A program made the position numbers and the translations under genes. A stretch of 64,000 bases of DNA from Streptomyces aurantiacus (GTDB taxonomy: Bacteria > Actinomycetota > Actinomycetes > Streptomycetales > Streptomycetaceae), in NCBI RefSeq assembly GCF_027107535.1, contig NZ_CP114283.1, positions 7,378,001 through 7,442,000 of the forward strand, given 5' to 3'. The notes beneath the pieces were generated by a model. The model saw only the letters and a program-made list of their open reading frames with translations. It was not told the DNA's origin and ran no database searches. Positions 8,330 through 17,457 of the stretch are shown one piece after another (within the stretch, counting starts at the first letter, position 1; every line of letters starts with the position of its first letter).

Positions 8330-9597
8330 CGGTCCATCGGACACACGTGCCGGGACGGCCGAAGGTCCGCTATCTGCTGTTGCACGCGTACGGTCGCGGC
8401 GGCACCGTCCGCACGGTGGTGAACCAGGCCAACTCCCTTGTGCGGGCGGGCTGGGAGGTCGAGCTGGTGAGCGCGCTGCGCCGCCGGGACGACCTCCGGT
8501 TCCCGCTCGACCCGCGCGTCGGCGTCACCACGGTCGTCGATCAGCGCGAGGACACCCGGACCCCGGTCCGGGGCGTGGCCGCACGGTGGCAGGACTGGCG
8601 CCGCGGGCGGCTGACCGGGCGGCCCGCGCGGCATGTCCCGCCGGGCGAGTCCGGCCACCGTCACCTCAACCGGTACGTCGAGCTACGGCTGATCGCGTAT
8701 CTCTCCTCGCTGCGCGACGGCATCCTCGTGACCACCCGGCCCGCGCTCAACTTCCTCGCCGCGGAGCATGCGACGGGCGGCGTGGTGCGGGTGGCGCAGG
8801 AGCACATGAACCACGGCACGCACAGGGGTGACGTGCGGCGGCGCATCCGGGAGACCTATCCGCGCTTCGACGCGGTCGCCGTCCTGACGGAACGGGACCG
8901 CGAGGAGTACGCACGGTTGCTGCCCGGCACCCGGGTGGTCCGTATCCCCAACGCCGTGCACTCCCTCGACCAGGTCCCCTCGGACCACCGTTCCAGGATC
9001 GCGGTGGCGGCCGGGCGGCTCTTCCCGCAGAAGGGCTTCGACCTGCTGATCCCCGCGTGGGCGAAGCTCGTCGGGACGTATCCCGACTGGCAGTTGCGGA
9101 TCTACGGCAGCGGCGAGAGGAAGGCCGAGCTGCGGGCGCTCATCGAGCAGCACCACCTCTACAACCACGTGTTCCTGATGGGTTACACGGACCGGCTCGA
9201 CGACGAGCTCGCCAAGGCCTCGTTCCACGTGCTCAGTTCGCGGTTCGAGGGGCTGCCGATGGTGATGATCGAGGCGATGAGCCATTCGCTGCCGGTGGTG
9301 GCCTTCGACTGTCCGACCGGGCCGTCGGACGTGCTGACCCATGAGGTCGACGGCCTGCTGGTGCCGCCCGAGGACCCCGACGCGCTGGCCGATGCCATGG
9401 CCAGGCTGATGGGTGACCGGGCCCTGCGCGCCGACCTGGGCGTCGCGGCCCTGCTGACCGCCGCCTCGTACGGCCCGGACGCCGTGCGCCCGCACTGGGA
9501 GGCCCTCTTCGGCGAACTCTGCGGGCGTACCGAACCGGGCGGCCTCCCGGGCCTGCGGCACCGGACGGCGGACGCCACGACAGGACGCCACACATGA
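8326..9597 (+). CDS. Family 4 glycosyltransferase (GT-B fold)
   Basis: A 423-residue GT4-type retaining transferase. The N-terminal domain starts VRYLLLHAYGRGGTVRTV, a typical acceptor-side glycine-rich loop. The C-terminal nucleotide-sugar domain has AAGRLFPQKGFDLLIPAW, a lysine used in phosphate binding, and the EX7E-like segment SRFEGLPMVMIEAMS followed by GPSDVL. Cytoplasmic, no membrane span. The acceptor is unknown; wall polymer or exopolysaccharide are possibilities. Start ATG 8326 overlaps the stop of the upstream remnant. It is the last gene of its strand group before a regulatory gap. Confidence 0.88.
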   Translation: MTVHRTHVPGRPKVRYLLLHAYGRGGTVRTVVNQANSLVRAGWEVELVSALRRRDDLRFPLDPRVGVTTVVDQREDTRTPVRGVAARWQDWRRGRLTGRPARHVPPGESGHRHLNRYVELRLIAYLSSLRDGILVTTRPALNFLAAEHATGGVVRVAQEHMNHGTHRGDVRRRIRETYPRFDAVAVLTERDREEYARLLPGTRVVRIPNAVHSLDQVPSDHRSRIAVAAGRLFPQKGFDLLIPAWAKLVGTYPDWQLRIYGSGERKAELRALIEQHHLYNHVFLMGYTDRLDDELAKASFHVLSSRFEGLPMVMIEAMSHSLPVVAFDCPTGPSDVLTHEVDGLLVPPEDPDALADAMARLMGDRALRADLGVAALLTAASYGPDAVRPHWEALFGELCGRTEPGGLPGLRHRTADATTGRHT

Positions 9598-9712
9598 TCA
9601 CCAGGGCGTGGGGTGCGCCGGCCGAGTGCCGGAAGTGGGGTGGGGGCGCGCTACACCACGGGCCTGTCAGCCCTCCATGACTCCCGTCATGGACACGCGA
9701 CAGAACGGGTCA

Positions 9713-9746
9713 CCGGGTCACGACTCCGTTCGCCGGGTCACGACTC
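9713..9746. repeat. 14-bp direct repeat spaced 20 bp
   Basis: CCGGGTCACGACTC occurs twice, starting 20 bases apart, so both copies face the same side of the helix. It lies about 160 bases before the anti-sigma-like kinase gene and could be an operator; this is inferred. Confidence 0.75.
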
Positions 9747-9890
9747 GTCGATAGCACGGTAACGACGGGAGCAGACCGCGGGAGGCGGACCGTTCATCCG
9801 GGTAAGCAGCCCGACAGCAGGCCGAACGTCCCGAAAAGTGCCCGCCGAGCGCCTCTGTCCGGTTGCGTCGTACCATTCCTAAAGTTGAAA

Positions 9891-9904
9891 GCAGGACATC
9901 CTGC
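9891..9904 (+). promoter_or_regulatory. Inverted repeat overlapping the ribosome site of the ATPase-fold gene
   Basis: GCAGGACATCCTGC can fold into a 5-bp stem with a 4-base loop, or act as a DNA palindrome. Its left arm contains the only purine-rich ribosome-site candidate (CAGGA) before the ATG at 9908. Folding would hide that site. Confidence 0.5.
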
Positions 9905-9907
9905 TCC

Positions 9908-10360
9908 ATGAACGGACCCGCCTTGCACGAGCCACACGCCCCAGCCTCCTGGCGCATCGCCCTGCCGCACACCGCAGCGGCCGTGCCCGTCGCCCGCGCC
10001 CTGGTCCGTACCGCACTCGCCGAGATCGAGTACACCGCCGACAGCGACACCGCGGAACTGCTCACCGCGGAGCTGGTGGCCAACGCCGTGGAGCACACCA
10101 GGGGCGACGCCCCCATAGAGCTGGTCGTGGAGCTGCTGCCCACCGGGTGTCAGGTGGAGGTGCACGACCCCGATCCGGCCCCGCCGGGCGATCTCACGGT
10201 CCCCGATCCGTCGGACGAGCCGGACCCCTGGCAGGAGCACGGCCGCGGGCTGCTGCTGATCCGCACCCTCAGCTCGTCGTGCGGCCATCGCCCGACGGAG
10301 TCCGGGAAGGCGGTCTGGTTCCGACTGCCGGTGGTACCGCACCAGCGGAAGCCGGCATAG
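9908..10360 (+). CDS. Anti-sigma-factor-like ATP-binding protein (HATPase, RsbW type)
   Basis: A 150-residue single-domain GHKL ATPase of the RsbW/SpoIIAB-like group abundant in Streptomyces. The N box is LLTAELVANAVEHTRG, followed by VEVHDPDPAPP (G1-like) and EHGRGLLLIRTLSSSCG (G2-like). Such proteins usually bind and phosphorylate anti-anti-sigma proteins or serve as orphan kinases; no sigma factor or STAS partner is nearby, so the target is unknown. ATG 9908 is chosen by family length. The palindrome at 9891-9904 overlaps the ribosome site. Confidence 0.88.
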   Translation: MNGPALHEPHAPASWRIALPHTAAAVPVARALVRTALAEIEYTADSDTAELLTAELVANAVEHTRGDAPIELVVELLPTGCQVEVHDPDPAPPGDLTVPDPSDEPDPWQEHGRGLLLIRTLSSSCGHRPTESGKAVWFRLPVVPHQRKPA

Positions 10361-10421
10361 CGCCGCCCGAGTGATTTCGCAGCTCACACCCCACGCGTGA
10401 GCCGGTCACGACGCCGGGCAC

Positions 10422-11429
10422 TCAGGCCAGCGTCGCCACCAGGACCGCCTTGATCGTGTGCAGCCGGTTCTCCGCCTCGTCGAAGACGACCGAGTGGGCC
10501 GACTCGAAGACCTCGTCGGTGACCTCCAGGGAGTCCAGGCCGTGCCGCTCGTGGATCTCGCGGCCGACCTTGGTGCCCAGGTCGTGGAAGGCGGGCAGGC
10601 AGTGCAGGAACTTGACGTCCGCGTTGCCGGTGGCGCGCAGGACGTCCATCGTCACGGCGTACGGGCCCAGGGCGACGATGCGCTCGTCCCAGACCTCCTT
10701 GGGCTCCCCCATGGAGACCCACACGTCCGTGGCGACGAAGTCGGCGCCCGCGACGCCCTCGGCGACCTCCTCGGTGAGCGTGATCCGCGCCCCGCTGCGC
10801 ACGGCGAGCTCACGCGCCTGCTCCACGACCACCTCGGCGGGCCAGTAGGCCCTGGGCGCGACGATCCGTACGTCCATGCCGAGCAGTGCGCCGGTGACCA
10901 GGTACGAGTTGCCCATGTTGAGGCGGGCGTCGCCGAGGTAGGCGAAGGCGATCTCGTCGAGCGGCCTGGCCGAGTGCTCGGCCATGGTGAGCACGTCGGC
11001 CAGCATCTGCGTCGGGTGCCAGGCGTCGGTCAGGCCGTTGTAGACGGGCACGCCGGCGTGGGCCGCCAGCTCCTCGACGCCCTCCTGGCTGTCCCCCCGG
11101 TACTCGATCGCGTGGAACATCCGGCCGAGCACCCTGGCGGTGTCCTTCACGGACTCCTTGTGCCCTATCTGCGAGCCGGACGGGTCCAGGTACGTGGTCG
11201 ACGCGCCCTGGTCCGCCGCCGCGACCTCGAAGGCGCAGCGCGTGCGCGTCGAGGTCTTCTCGAAGATCAGCGCGATGTTCCGGCCCCGCAGGTGCTGGAT
11301 CTCCGTCCCGGCCTTCTTCGCCGCCTTCAGCTCGGCGGCGAGCTCGATCAGGCCGCGGAACTCCTCCTGCGTGAAGTCCAGCTCCTTCAGGAAGTGTCGG
11401 CCGGCGAGGGCGTACGGGACTGTCGCCAT
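10422..11429 (-). CDS. argF: Ornithine carbamoyltransferase
   Basis: A 335-residue OTCase that makes citrulline from ornithine and carbamoyl phosphate or, in the arginine deiminase pathway, runs in reverse. The carbamoyl-phosphate loop STRTRCAFE, the HPTQMLAD segment and the C-terminal HCLPAFHD are intact. It follows the arginine deiminase gene on the same strand after a 168-base gap, so a catabolic arcB role is possible; length and motifs fit OTCase of either kind. No carbamate kinase or arginine/ornithine antiporter gene is nearby. ATG 11429 starts [15 protein letters not shown] repeat pair lies 40-68 bases upstream. Confidence 0.95.
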   Translation of the reverse strand: MATVPYALAGRHFLKELDFTQEEFRGLIELAAELKAAKKAGTEIQHLRGRNIALIFEKTSTRTRCAFEVAAADQGASTTYLDPSGSQIGHKESVKDTARVLGRMFHAIEYRGDSQEGVEELAAHAGVPVYNGLTDAWHPTQMLADVLTMAEHSARPLDEIAFAYLGDARLNMGNSYLVTGALLGMDVRIVAPRAYWPAEVVVEQARELAVRSGARITLTEEVAEGVAGADFVATDVWVSMGEPKEVWDERIVALGPYAVTMDVLRATGNADVKFLHCLPAFHDLGTKVGREIHERHGLDSLEVTDEVFESAHSVVFDEAENRLHTIKAVLVATLA

Positions 11430-11468
11430 GGGGGCGCTCCAGGGTTACGTAAACAGGGACTCTTGGAA

Positions 11469-11497
11469 TTCTATACGACGCTCCACATTTCTATACG
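11469..11497. promoter_or_regulatory. Direct repeat TTCTATACG x2 spaced 20 bp, upstream of argF
   Basis: TTCTATACG occurs at 11469-11477 and 11489-11497 (CGTATAGAA on the gene strand), exactly two helical turns apart, in an AT-richer patch upstream of argF. It does not resemble the ArgR ARG-box that I know. The copies could be operator half-sites, or one could include a -10 element (TAGAAT). Confidence 0.6.
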
Positions 11498-11597
11498 GTC
11501 TCGTTCTCGAGACGTCGGCCCCGCTCCCCGGGTATCGGTCCCGCTCGGGGGGCGCCTAGGAGTCGGCGGCCCCAGGCCGGGCCCAGGCCCTGTCGGC

Positions 11598-12824
11598 CTA
11601 GCCCACCGGGTCCCGCTCGACCGGGCAGCTCATGCAGCGCGGTCCGCCGCGCCCCCGCCCCAGTTCGCTCCCCGGGATCTCGATCACCTCGATGCCCTGC
11701 TTGCGCAGATGCGTGTTCGTGGTCTGGTTCCGCTCGTAGGCGACGACGACGCCCGGCTCGACCGCGAGGACGTTGCAGCCGTCGTCCCACTGTTCGCGCT
11801 CGGCGGCGTGGACGTCCTGCGTGGCGGTCAGTACGCGGATCCTGTCGAGCCCCAGTGCCGCGGCGATCGCGCGGTGCATGTGCTCCGGCGGGTGGTCGGT
11901 GACCTTCAGTTCCTTGTCGCCGACGCCCGGTTCGATGGTGTACGAGCGGAGCATGCCGAGCCCCGCGTACTGGGTGAAGGTGTCGCCGTCGACCATCGTC
12001 ATCACCGTGTCGAGGTGCATGAGGGCCCGCTTCTTCGGCATGTCGAGGGCCACGATCGTCTGTGCCGAGCCGGTGGCGAAGAGTTTGTGCGCGAGCATCT
12101 CCACGGCCTGGGGGGTGGTCCGCTCGCTCATGCCGATGAGCACGGCGCCGTTGCCGATGACGAGTACGTCGCCGCCCTCGATGGTGGACGGGTAGTCGGC
12201 CTGTCCCTCGGACCACACGTTGAACGTTTCTTCTCTGAACAGCGGATGGTGCCGGTAGATCGCCTCGAAGTGCACGGTCTCGCGTCTGCGCGCGGGCCAG
12301 CGCATGGCGTTGATGGAGACGCCGTCGTAGATCCAGGCGGAGGTGTCGCGGGTGAAGAGGTGGTTGGGCAGCGGTCCGAGCAGGAAGTCGTCGAGGTCCA
12401 TGACGTGGAAGCGCACGGACGTCGGCTCCGCGTGGGCCTCCAGGAACTCCCGCTTGGTCGTCCCGCCGACCAGCACCTCGGCCAGCTCGCCCGCAGGCAG
12501 CGTCTCGAAGGCGGCCCGCAGGTGGTCGGTGGCGAGCGGCCCGTACTCCTTCTCGTCGAAGACCCTGTCCAGGACGAGCGACCGGGCCGCCGGGATGGCC
12601 ATGGTCTCGGTCAGCAGGTCACCGAAGAGGTGGACGGTGACTCCGCGATCCCGTAGGACGTCCGCGAAACCGTCGTGCTCCGCGCGGGCCCTGCGCACCC
12701 ACAGCACGTCGTCGAAGAGCAGGGCGTCCTTGTTGCTGGGGGTGAGCCTTTTGAGCTCCAGATCCGGCCGGTGCAGGATGACGCGGCGCAGGCGCCCGGC
12801 CTCGGAGTCGACATGGAATGCCAT
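11598..12824 (-). CDS. arcA: Arginine deiminase
   Basis: A 408-residue guanidino-modifying enzyme that hydrolyses arginine to citrulline and ammonia. Family motifs are present: [10 protein letters not shown], the substrate Glu in [23 protein letters not shown], and the C-terminal GPRCMSCP with catalytic Cys397. ATG 12824 ([20 protein letters not shown]) is preceded by GGATGGAGA; the longer frame to 12992 is low-complexity. It is upstream of argF in the same direction, giving two of the three deiminase-pathway steps. Likely fed by local arginine and used under low oxygen or for pH balance, which is inferred. Confidence 0.95.
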   Translation of the reverse strand: MAFHVDSEAGRLRRVILHRPDLELKRLTPSNKDALLFDDVLWVRRARAEHDGFADVLRDRGVTVHLFGDLLTETMAIPAARSLVLDRVFDEKEYGPLATDHLRAAFETLPAGELAEVLVGGTTKREFLEAHAEPTSVRFHVMDLDDFLLGPLPNHLFTRDTSAWIYDGVSINAMRWPARRRETVHFEAIYRHHPLFREETFNVWSEGQADYPSTIEGGDVLVIGNGAVLIGMSERTTPQAVEMLAHKLFATGSAQTIVALDMPKKRALMHLDTVMTMVDGDTFTQYAGLGMLRSYTIEPGVGDKELKVTDHPPEHMHRAIAAALGLDRIRVLTATQDVHAAEREQWDDGCNVLAVEPGVVVAYERNQTTNTHLRKQGIEVIEIPGSELGRGRGGPRCMSCPVERDPVG

Positions 12825-12928
12825 GTCTCCATCCTGACCATCCGGACGCGCGTTCACCCACCGAAGTGCGGAGGTTTTCGCCTCCGCCGCTCCTGCCCGC
12901 CCGGACCCCCACCCCGGTCCCCGGCCCC

Positions 12929-12959
12929 CCGGACGGGCTGAGGCTCTCAGCCCGTCCGG
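12929..12959. terminator. Strong terminator hairpin downstream of pnkp
   Basis: CCGGACGGGCTGAG pairs perfectly with CTCAGCCCGTCCGG around a 3-base loop. It follows the stop of the pnkp gene on the minus strand and precedes arcA, so it should insulate arcA from the RNA-repair operon. Confidence 0.88.
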
Positions 12960-13005
12960 CGTTCCGAAAGTGCGGGCTCCAGGGCGAGGCAACCCCCGCA
13001 GACCT

Positions 13006-15576
13006 CTACAGCCGCGGGTCCACCGGCTCCGACTCCAGGGCCAGCACCCCGAACACGGCCTCGTGGACCCGCCACAGCGGCTCCCCCTCCGCCAGCCGGT
13101 CCAGCGCCTCCAGCCCCAGCGCGTACTCGCGGAGCGCGAGCGAGCGCTTGTGGTTGAGGAAGCGGCCCCGCAGCCGGTCGAGGTTCTCGGGCCGGGTGTA
13201 CTCCGGCCCGTAGATGATCCGCAGGTACTCGCGGCCCCGGCACTTGATCCCGGGCTGCACCAGGCGTCCCTCCTTGCCGCGCGCGAGGGCCTGGACGGGC
13301 TTGACGACCATGCCCTCGCCGCCGCGGCCCGTCATCTCCAGCCACCAGTCGACGCCGGCCTCCACCGAGGCCGGGTCGTCCGTGTCGACGAAGAGACGCC
13401 GGGTGGTCTGCAGCAGCCCGGACGGGTCGGCCGTCACCAGCCGGTCGATCAGCGTGAGCTGCTCGTCGTGCGGCACACCCGCCAGGCTCCGCCCCTGGAC
13501 TGCGAGGATCTGGAAGGGCGCGAGCCGCACTCCGTCCAGGCCCGACGTGGTCCAGCAGTACCGCCGGTAGGCGTCGGTGAAGGAGGCCGCGTCGACGGCC
13601 CGTTCACGCTGCTTGGCGAGCAGGTCCGCCACGTCGACGCCCCGCGCCGCCGCCCCTTCGAGCGCGGCGACCGCTCCCGGGAACACGGCACCGGCGGCCG
13701 CGCCCACCGCGGCGTACTGCGAGCGCAGCAGCCCCGACGCCTTCAGCGACCAGGGCAGCAGCTCGGCGTCGAGCAGCACCCAGTCCGTCTCCAGTTCCGC
13801 CCACAGGCCGGCCTCCGTGACCGCGTCCCGCACCCGCCCGAGGATCTCCTCGGTGACGGAGACACCCTCGGCCGAACCGCCGGCCGGCTCCGCGAAGAAC
13901 GGCCGTCCGGTACGGGTGTACAGCGCGCCCGAGACGCCGGCCGCTCCGAACCGCTCCCGCGCGGTCCCGGCGTCCCGGCACACCAGCGCCACGGCCCGCG
14001 ACCCCATGTGCTTCTCCTCGCACACGACCCGGGCGACGCCGTCCGCCCGGTACTGCTCGAAGGCCTCGGCCGGGTGCTCCAGGTAGCCCTCCGCCCTGGA
14101 GGTCGCGGTGGGCGCCATGGTCGGTGGCAGGTACGGCATCAGCCGCGGGTCCACGGCGAAGCGGCTCATGACCTCCAGGGCCGCGGCCGCGTTCTCCTCG
14201 CGCACGGAGACCCGGCCCGCGTGCCGGGTCTCGACGACCCGGCGGCCGTGCACGTCCGCGAGGTCGAGCGGCCGTCCCTCGTGACCGCCCGGCGCCTCGG
14301 AGGCCAGCGGCTTGACCGGCTCGTACCAGACCCGCTCGGCCGGTACGTCGACGAGTTCGCGCTCCGGCCAGCGCAGCGCGGTGAGCTTGCCGCCGAAGAC
14401 GGCACCGGTGTCCAGGCAGATGGTGTTGTTCAGCCAGGTGGCCTCCGGGACGGGGGTGTGGCCGTAGACCACTGCCGCCCGGCCGCGGTAGTCCTCGGCC
14501 CAGGGGTAGCGCACCGGCAGCCCGAACTCGTCGGTCTCGCCGGTGGTCTCGCCGTACAGCGCGTGCGAGCGCACCCGGCCCGACGTACGCCCGTGGTACT
14601 TCTCGGGCAGCCCGGCGTGGCAGACGACGAGACGGCCGCCGTCGAGGACGTAGTGGCTGACGAGTCCGTCCACGAACTCCCGTACCTGCTGCCTGAACTC
14701 CTCGCTCTCGCCCTCCATCTGCTCGATGGTCTCGGCCAGCCCGTGGGTGTGCTGGACCTTGCGGCCCTTGAGGTGCCGGCCGAACTTGTTCTCGTGGTTG
14801 CCCGGCACGCACAGCGCGTCGCCCGAGTCGACCATGGACATCACCCGGCGCAGGACGCCCGGGGAGTCCGGGCCGCGGTCGACGAGGTCGCCGACGAAGA
14901 CGGCCGTACGCCCCTGCGGGTGCACACCGTCGGCGTAGCCCAACTTGCCCAGCAGCGCGTCCAGTTCGGACGCGCAGCCGTGGATGTCGCCGATGATGTC
15001 GAACGGGCCGGTGAGGTGGGTCAGGTCGTTGAACCGCTTCTCGGTGCGGACCTCGGCGCTCTCTGCCTCCTCCGCGCCCCGCAGGACGTGCACCTTCCGG
15101 AACCCCTCGCGCTCCAGGTGCCGCAGGGAGCGCCGCAGTTCGCGGGTGTGCCGCTGGATGACGCGGCGCGGCATGTCCGCGCGGTCGGTGCGCGAGGCGT
15201 TGCGCTCGGCGCACACCTGCTCGGGCACGTCGAGGACGATGGCGATGGGCAGCACGTCGTGCTTCCTGGCGAGCTCGATCAGCTGCCTGCGGCCCTCCTG
15301 CTGCACGTTGGTCGCGTCCACGACCGTGCGCCGGCCCGCCGCGAGCCGCTTGCCCGCGATGTAGTGCAGGACGTCGAAGGCGTCCCCGCTGGCGCTCTGG
15401 TCGTTCTCGTCGTCGGCGACCAGTCCCCGGCAGAAGTCCGACGAGATCACCTCGGTCGGCTTGAAGTGCTTGCGCGCGAAGGTGGACTTGCCCGAACCGG
15501 ACGCGCCGATCAGCACGACGAGGGAGAGGTCGGTGACGGGCAGCGTGCGCACCCTGGTCTCGTGGTCGTCGCTCAT
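13006..15576 (-). CDS. pnkp: Polynucleotide kinase-phosphatase-ligase Pnkp (RNA repair)
   Basis: An 856-residue three-domain enzyme that heals and seals broken RNA. The N-terminal 5'-kinase has the P-loop GASGSGKST near residue 25-33. The central metallophosphatase has [25 protein letters not shown] and PGNHENKFG. The C-terminal adenylyltransferase/ligase has [12 protein letters not shown] with nucleotidyl Lys522, and a late GEGMVVKP motif. Length and order match Clostridium thermocellum Pnkp. It overlaps hen1 by 4 nt (ATGA), so the two are translated together; Hen1 is needed to activate Pnkp ligation and adds the 2'-O-methyl mark. Targets may be tRNAs cut by ribotoxins. Confidence 0.96.
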   Translation of the reverse strand: MSDDHETRVRTLPVTDLSLVVLIGASGSGKSTFARKHFKPTEVISSDFCRGLVADDENDQSASGDAFDVLHYIAGKRLAAGRRTVVDATNVQQEGRRQLIELARKHDVLPIAIVLDVPEQVCAERNASRTDRADMPRRVIQRHTRELRRSLRHLEREGFRKVHVLRGAEEAESAEVRTEKRFNDLTHLTGPFDIIGDIHGCASELDALLGKLGYADGVHPQGRTAVFVGDLVDRGPDSPGVLRRVMSMVDSGDALCVPGNHENKFGRHLKGRKVQHTHGLAETIEQMEGESEEFRQQVREFVDGLVSHYVLDGGRLVVCHAGLPEKYHGRTSGRVRSHALYGETTGETDEFGLPVRYPWAEDYRGRAAVVYGHTPVPEATWLNNTICLDTGAVFGGKLTALRWPERELVDVPAERVWYEPVKPLASEAPGGHEGRPLDLADVHGRRVVETRHAGRVSVREENAAAALEVMSRFAVDPRLMPYLPPTMAPTATSRAEGYLEHPAEAFEQYRADGVARVVCEEKHMGSRAVALVCRDAGTARERFGAAGVSGALYTRTGRPFFAEPAGGSAEGVSVTEEILGRVRDAVTEAGLWAELETDWVLLDAELLPWSLKASGLLRSQYAAVGAAAGAVFPGAVAALEGAAARGVDVADLLAKQRERAVDAASFTDAYRRYCWTTSGLDGVRLAPFQILAVQGRSLAGVPHDEQLTLIDRLVTADPSGLLQTTRRLFVDTDDPASVEAGVDWWLEMTGRGGEGMVVKPVQALARGKEGRLVQPGIKCRGREYLRIIYGPEYTRPENLDRLRGRFLNHKRSLALREYALGLEALDRLAEGEPLWRVHEAVFGVLALESEPVDPRL

Positions 15577-17066
15577 GCGGCCTTCTCCCCCTTCGCGTTC
15601 CGTGTGGTGGCGGTGGTTGTGGTGGTGTCGGTGGTTGCGGTGAAGACGGCCATCTGGGTCGGCGGCCCCACCTCCGGGTCGTCGGGGCCGACCGGTACGA
15701 ACTCCACGCCGTACCCGTGCCGTGCGGCCACCGCGTCCGCCCAGTCCCGGAATTCGGCGCGGGTCCACTCGAAGCGGTGGTCGCCGTGCCGGACGTGGCC
15801 GGCCTGGAGGCTCTCCCAGCGGACGTTGTACTCGACGTTCGGTGTCGTCACGAGCACGGTCCTCGGGCGCGCGGAACCGAACACCGCGTACTCCAGGGCG
15901 GGCAGCCGCGGCAGGTCGAGGTGCTCGACGACCTCACTCAGCACCGCGGCGTCGTATCCCTTGAGCCGCTTGTCCGTGTACGCGAGCGATCCCTGGACGA
16001 GCTGCACGCGCGCGGACTGCCGCTCCCCCATCCGCTCCAGCTTGAGCCGCCGGGCGGCGATGGTGAGCGCCCGCATCGAGACGTCGACACCGACGATCTC
16101 GGTGAAACGCGTGTCCTTCAGCAGCTCCTGCACCAACTGGCCCTGCCCGCAGCCGAGGTCGAGCACCCGGGCGGCGCCCGCGGCCCGCAGCGCGGCGACG
16201 ATCGCGTCGCGCCGCCGGACGGCGAGCGGTACGGGCTTCTCCTCGGTGTCCGTCCGCTCGTCGACGGCGTTGTCGATCTCCTCGACCGCGCTGTCGTCCG
16301 TCTCGGCGAGCCGGACGAGTTCCAGCCGCTCCATGGCCTGCCGCGTCAGCGACCAGCGGCGCGACAGATAGCGGCTGGTGATCAGCTTCTGCTCCGGGTG
16401 GTCCGGCAGCCAGCCCTCCCCCGCCCGCAGCAGCTTGTCGACCTCGTCGCCGGCGACCCAGTAGTGCTTGGCGTCGTCGAGCACCGGCAGCAGGACGTAC
16501 AGATGCCGCAGCGCGTCGGCGAGACGCTGCTCGCCCTCCAGGACGAGGCTCACGTACCGGGAGTCGCCCCACTCGGGGAACTGCGGGTCCAGCGCCACGG
16601 GTTCGGCAGCCACCGTCCAGCCGAGCGGTTCGAAGAGCGCGCGCACGAGACCGGCGCCGCCGCGGGCCGGCAGGGCCGGCACCTCGATGCGCAGGGGCAG
16701 CGGTCGCGCGGGCAGCTCGGGCCTGGCGTGGCACGTACCCTTCATCGCGCTGGAGAACACGCTGCTCAGCGCCACGGCGAGCAGCGAGGACGCGGCGTAG
16801 GGGCGGTCGTTGACGTACTGCGCGAGAGCCGCGTCCGGTGCGCCGCCACGGCCCTTGCCCTTGCCACGCCGGACCAGTGCGACCGCGTCGACCTCCAGGA
16901 GCAACGCCGCCGTGCAGCGCTCCGCGCTCGCCTCGGGATAGAGGACGTGCGCCTTGCCGTAGGAGGTGGAGAACGCCTGCGCGTTGTCGGGATGCTTGTG
17001 CAGCAGGAAACCGAGGTCGGTCGCGGGGCGCTCCGGGGAGCCGGTGGTACTGATCGTCAGGAACAC
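15573..17066 (-). CDS. hen1: 3'-terminal RNA ribose 2'-O-methyltransferase Hen1
   Basis: A 497-residue bacterial Hen1. The N-terminal half (LTISTTGSPERPATDLGFLL) is the domain specific to bacterial Hen1 that, in known systems, stimulates Pnkp ligase. The C-terminal half is a Rossmann methyltransferase with AARVLDLGCGQGQLVQELL (SAM site) and EVVEHLDLPRL (the metal-binding Glu/His pair). It methylates the repair junction so the same RNA cannot be recut there. GTG 17066 is the start by family alignment; the ribosome site is weak. First gene of the hen1-pnkp operon. Confidence 0.95.
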   Translation of the reverse strand: MFLTISTTGSPERPATDLGFLLHKHPDNAQAFSTSYGKAHVLYPEASAERCTAALLLEVDAVALVRRGKGKGRGGAPDAALAQYVNDRPYAASSLLAVALSSVFSSAMKGTCHARPELPARPLPLRIEVPALPARGGAGLVRALFEPLGWTVAAEPVALDPQFPEWGDSRYVSLVLEGEQRLADALRHLYVLLPVLDDAKHYWVAGDEVDKLLRAGEGWLPDHPEQKLITSRYLSRRWSLTRQAMERLELVRLAETDDSAVEEIDNAVDERTDTEEKPVPLAVRRRDAIVAALRAAGAARVLDLGCGQGQLVQELLKDTRFTEIVGVDVSMRALTIAARRLKLERMGERQSARVQLVQGSLAYTDKRLKGYDAAVLSEVVEHLDLPRLPALEYAVFGSARPRTVLVTTPNVEYNVRWESLQAGHVRHGDHRFEWTRAEFRDWADAVAARHGYGVEFVPVGPDDPEVGPPTQMAVFTATTDTTTTTATTRNAKGEKAA

Positions 17067-17457
17067 TGTTCTGCCTCGAAACGTCTTCTGAACTGCGGGA
17101 ACCTACCGTGCTGCCCGATCACCGCGCGCCGGGGCACGCACGCGCCAAAGACCGGCGAACCACAGCGACGGGAGTGCGCGCCCGGGATCACCGCTCCTGG
17201 CCCTCACTCGCCCTCGCAGCGGTGTGTACGCCGCGCCGCGGCAGGCCGCCCGCGCGGCGCCCCTTCGTCGGCGCGCCCGCTCAACGTACAGCGAACACCC
17301 GTGCCGCACGCAGGCATTTTCGTCCCCTCGGCTGCTCCTCGGAGCGCGCGCCCGCGCCGCGTCCCGGCGGGAGCGACCACGCGGTCCGAGCCCGGCACTG
17401 CCGGTCGCCGGGCCGCCCGGTGGCGTCGGCCGACCCGGCGGGAGCGGGCCGTCACCG
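17067..17457. other. Intergenic region upstream of hen1
   Basis: This 391-base stretch between the LLM oxidoreductase stop and the hen1 start should contain the hen1-pnkp promoter. It is GC-rich with several potential hairpins (for example around 17225-17265), but I see no clear operator and no gene. Confidence 0.5.

Larger units (their letters stand above)
9598..9907. other. Intergenic region with inverted and direct repeats
   Basis: This 310-base gap holds the inverted repeat CCATGAC-TCCC-GTCATGG (9675-9692), a 14-bp direct repeat (9713-9726 and 9733-9746), and the palindrome at 9891-9904 that abuts the next gene. I see no gene in it. Confidence 0.6.

Noticed and set aside
11430..11597. 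A classical ArgR ARG box before argF
   Set aside because: The AT-rich patch shows direct TTCTATACG repeats rather than the TGCAT/ATGCA-type palindrome expected for ArgR.
12970..16371. A 1133-codon plus-strand frame opposite pnkp and hen1
   Set aside because: An antisense shadow: low-complexity composition and no domain, while the minus strand has all Pnkp and Hen1 motifs.
17103..17309. A 68-codon minus-strand frame between the LLM gene and hen1
   Set aside because: Arg/Ala-rich low-complexity reading in a promoter region, no ribosome site.
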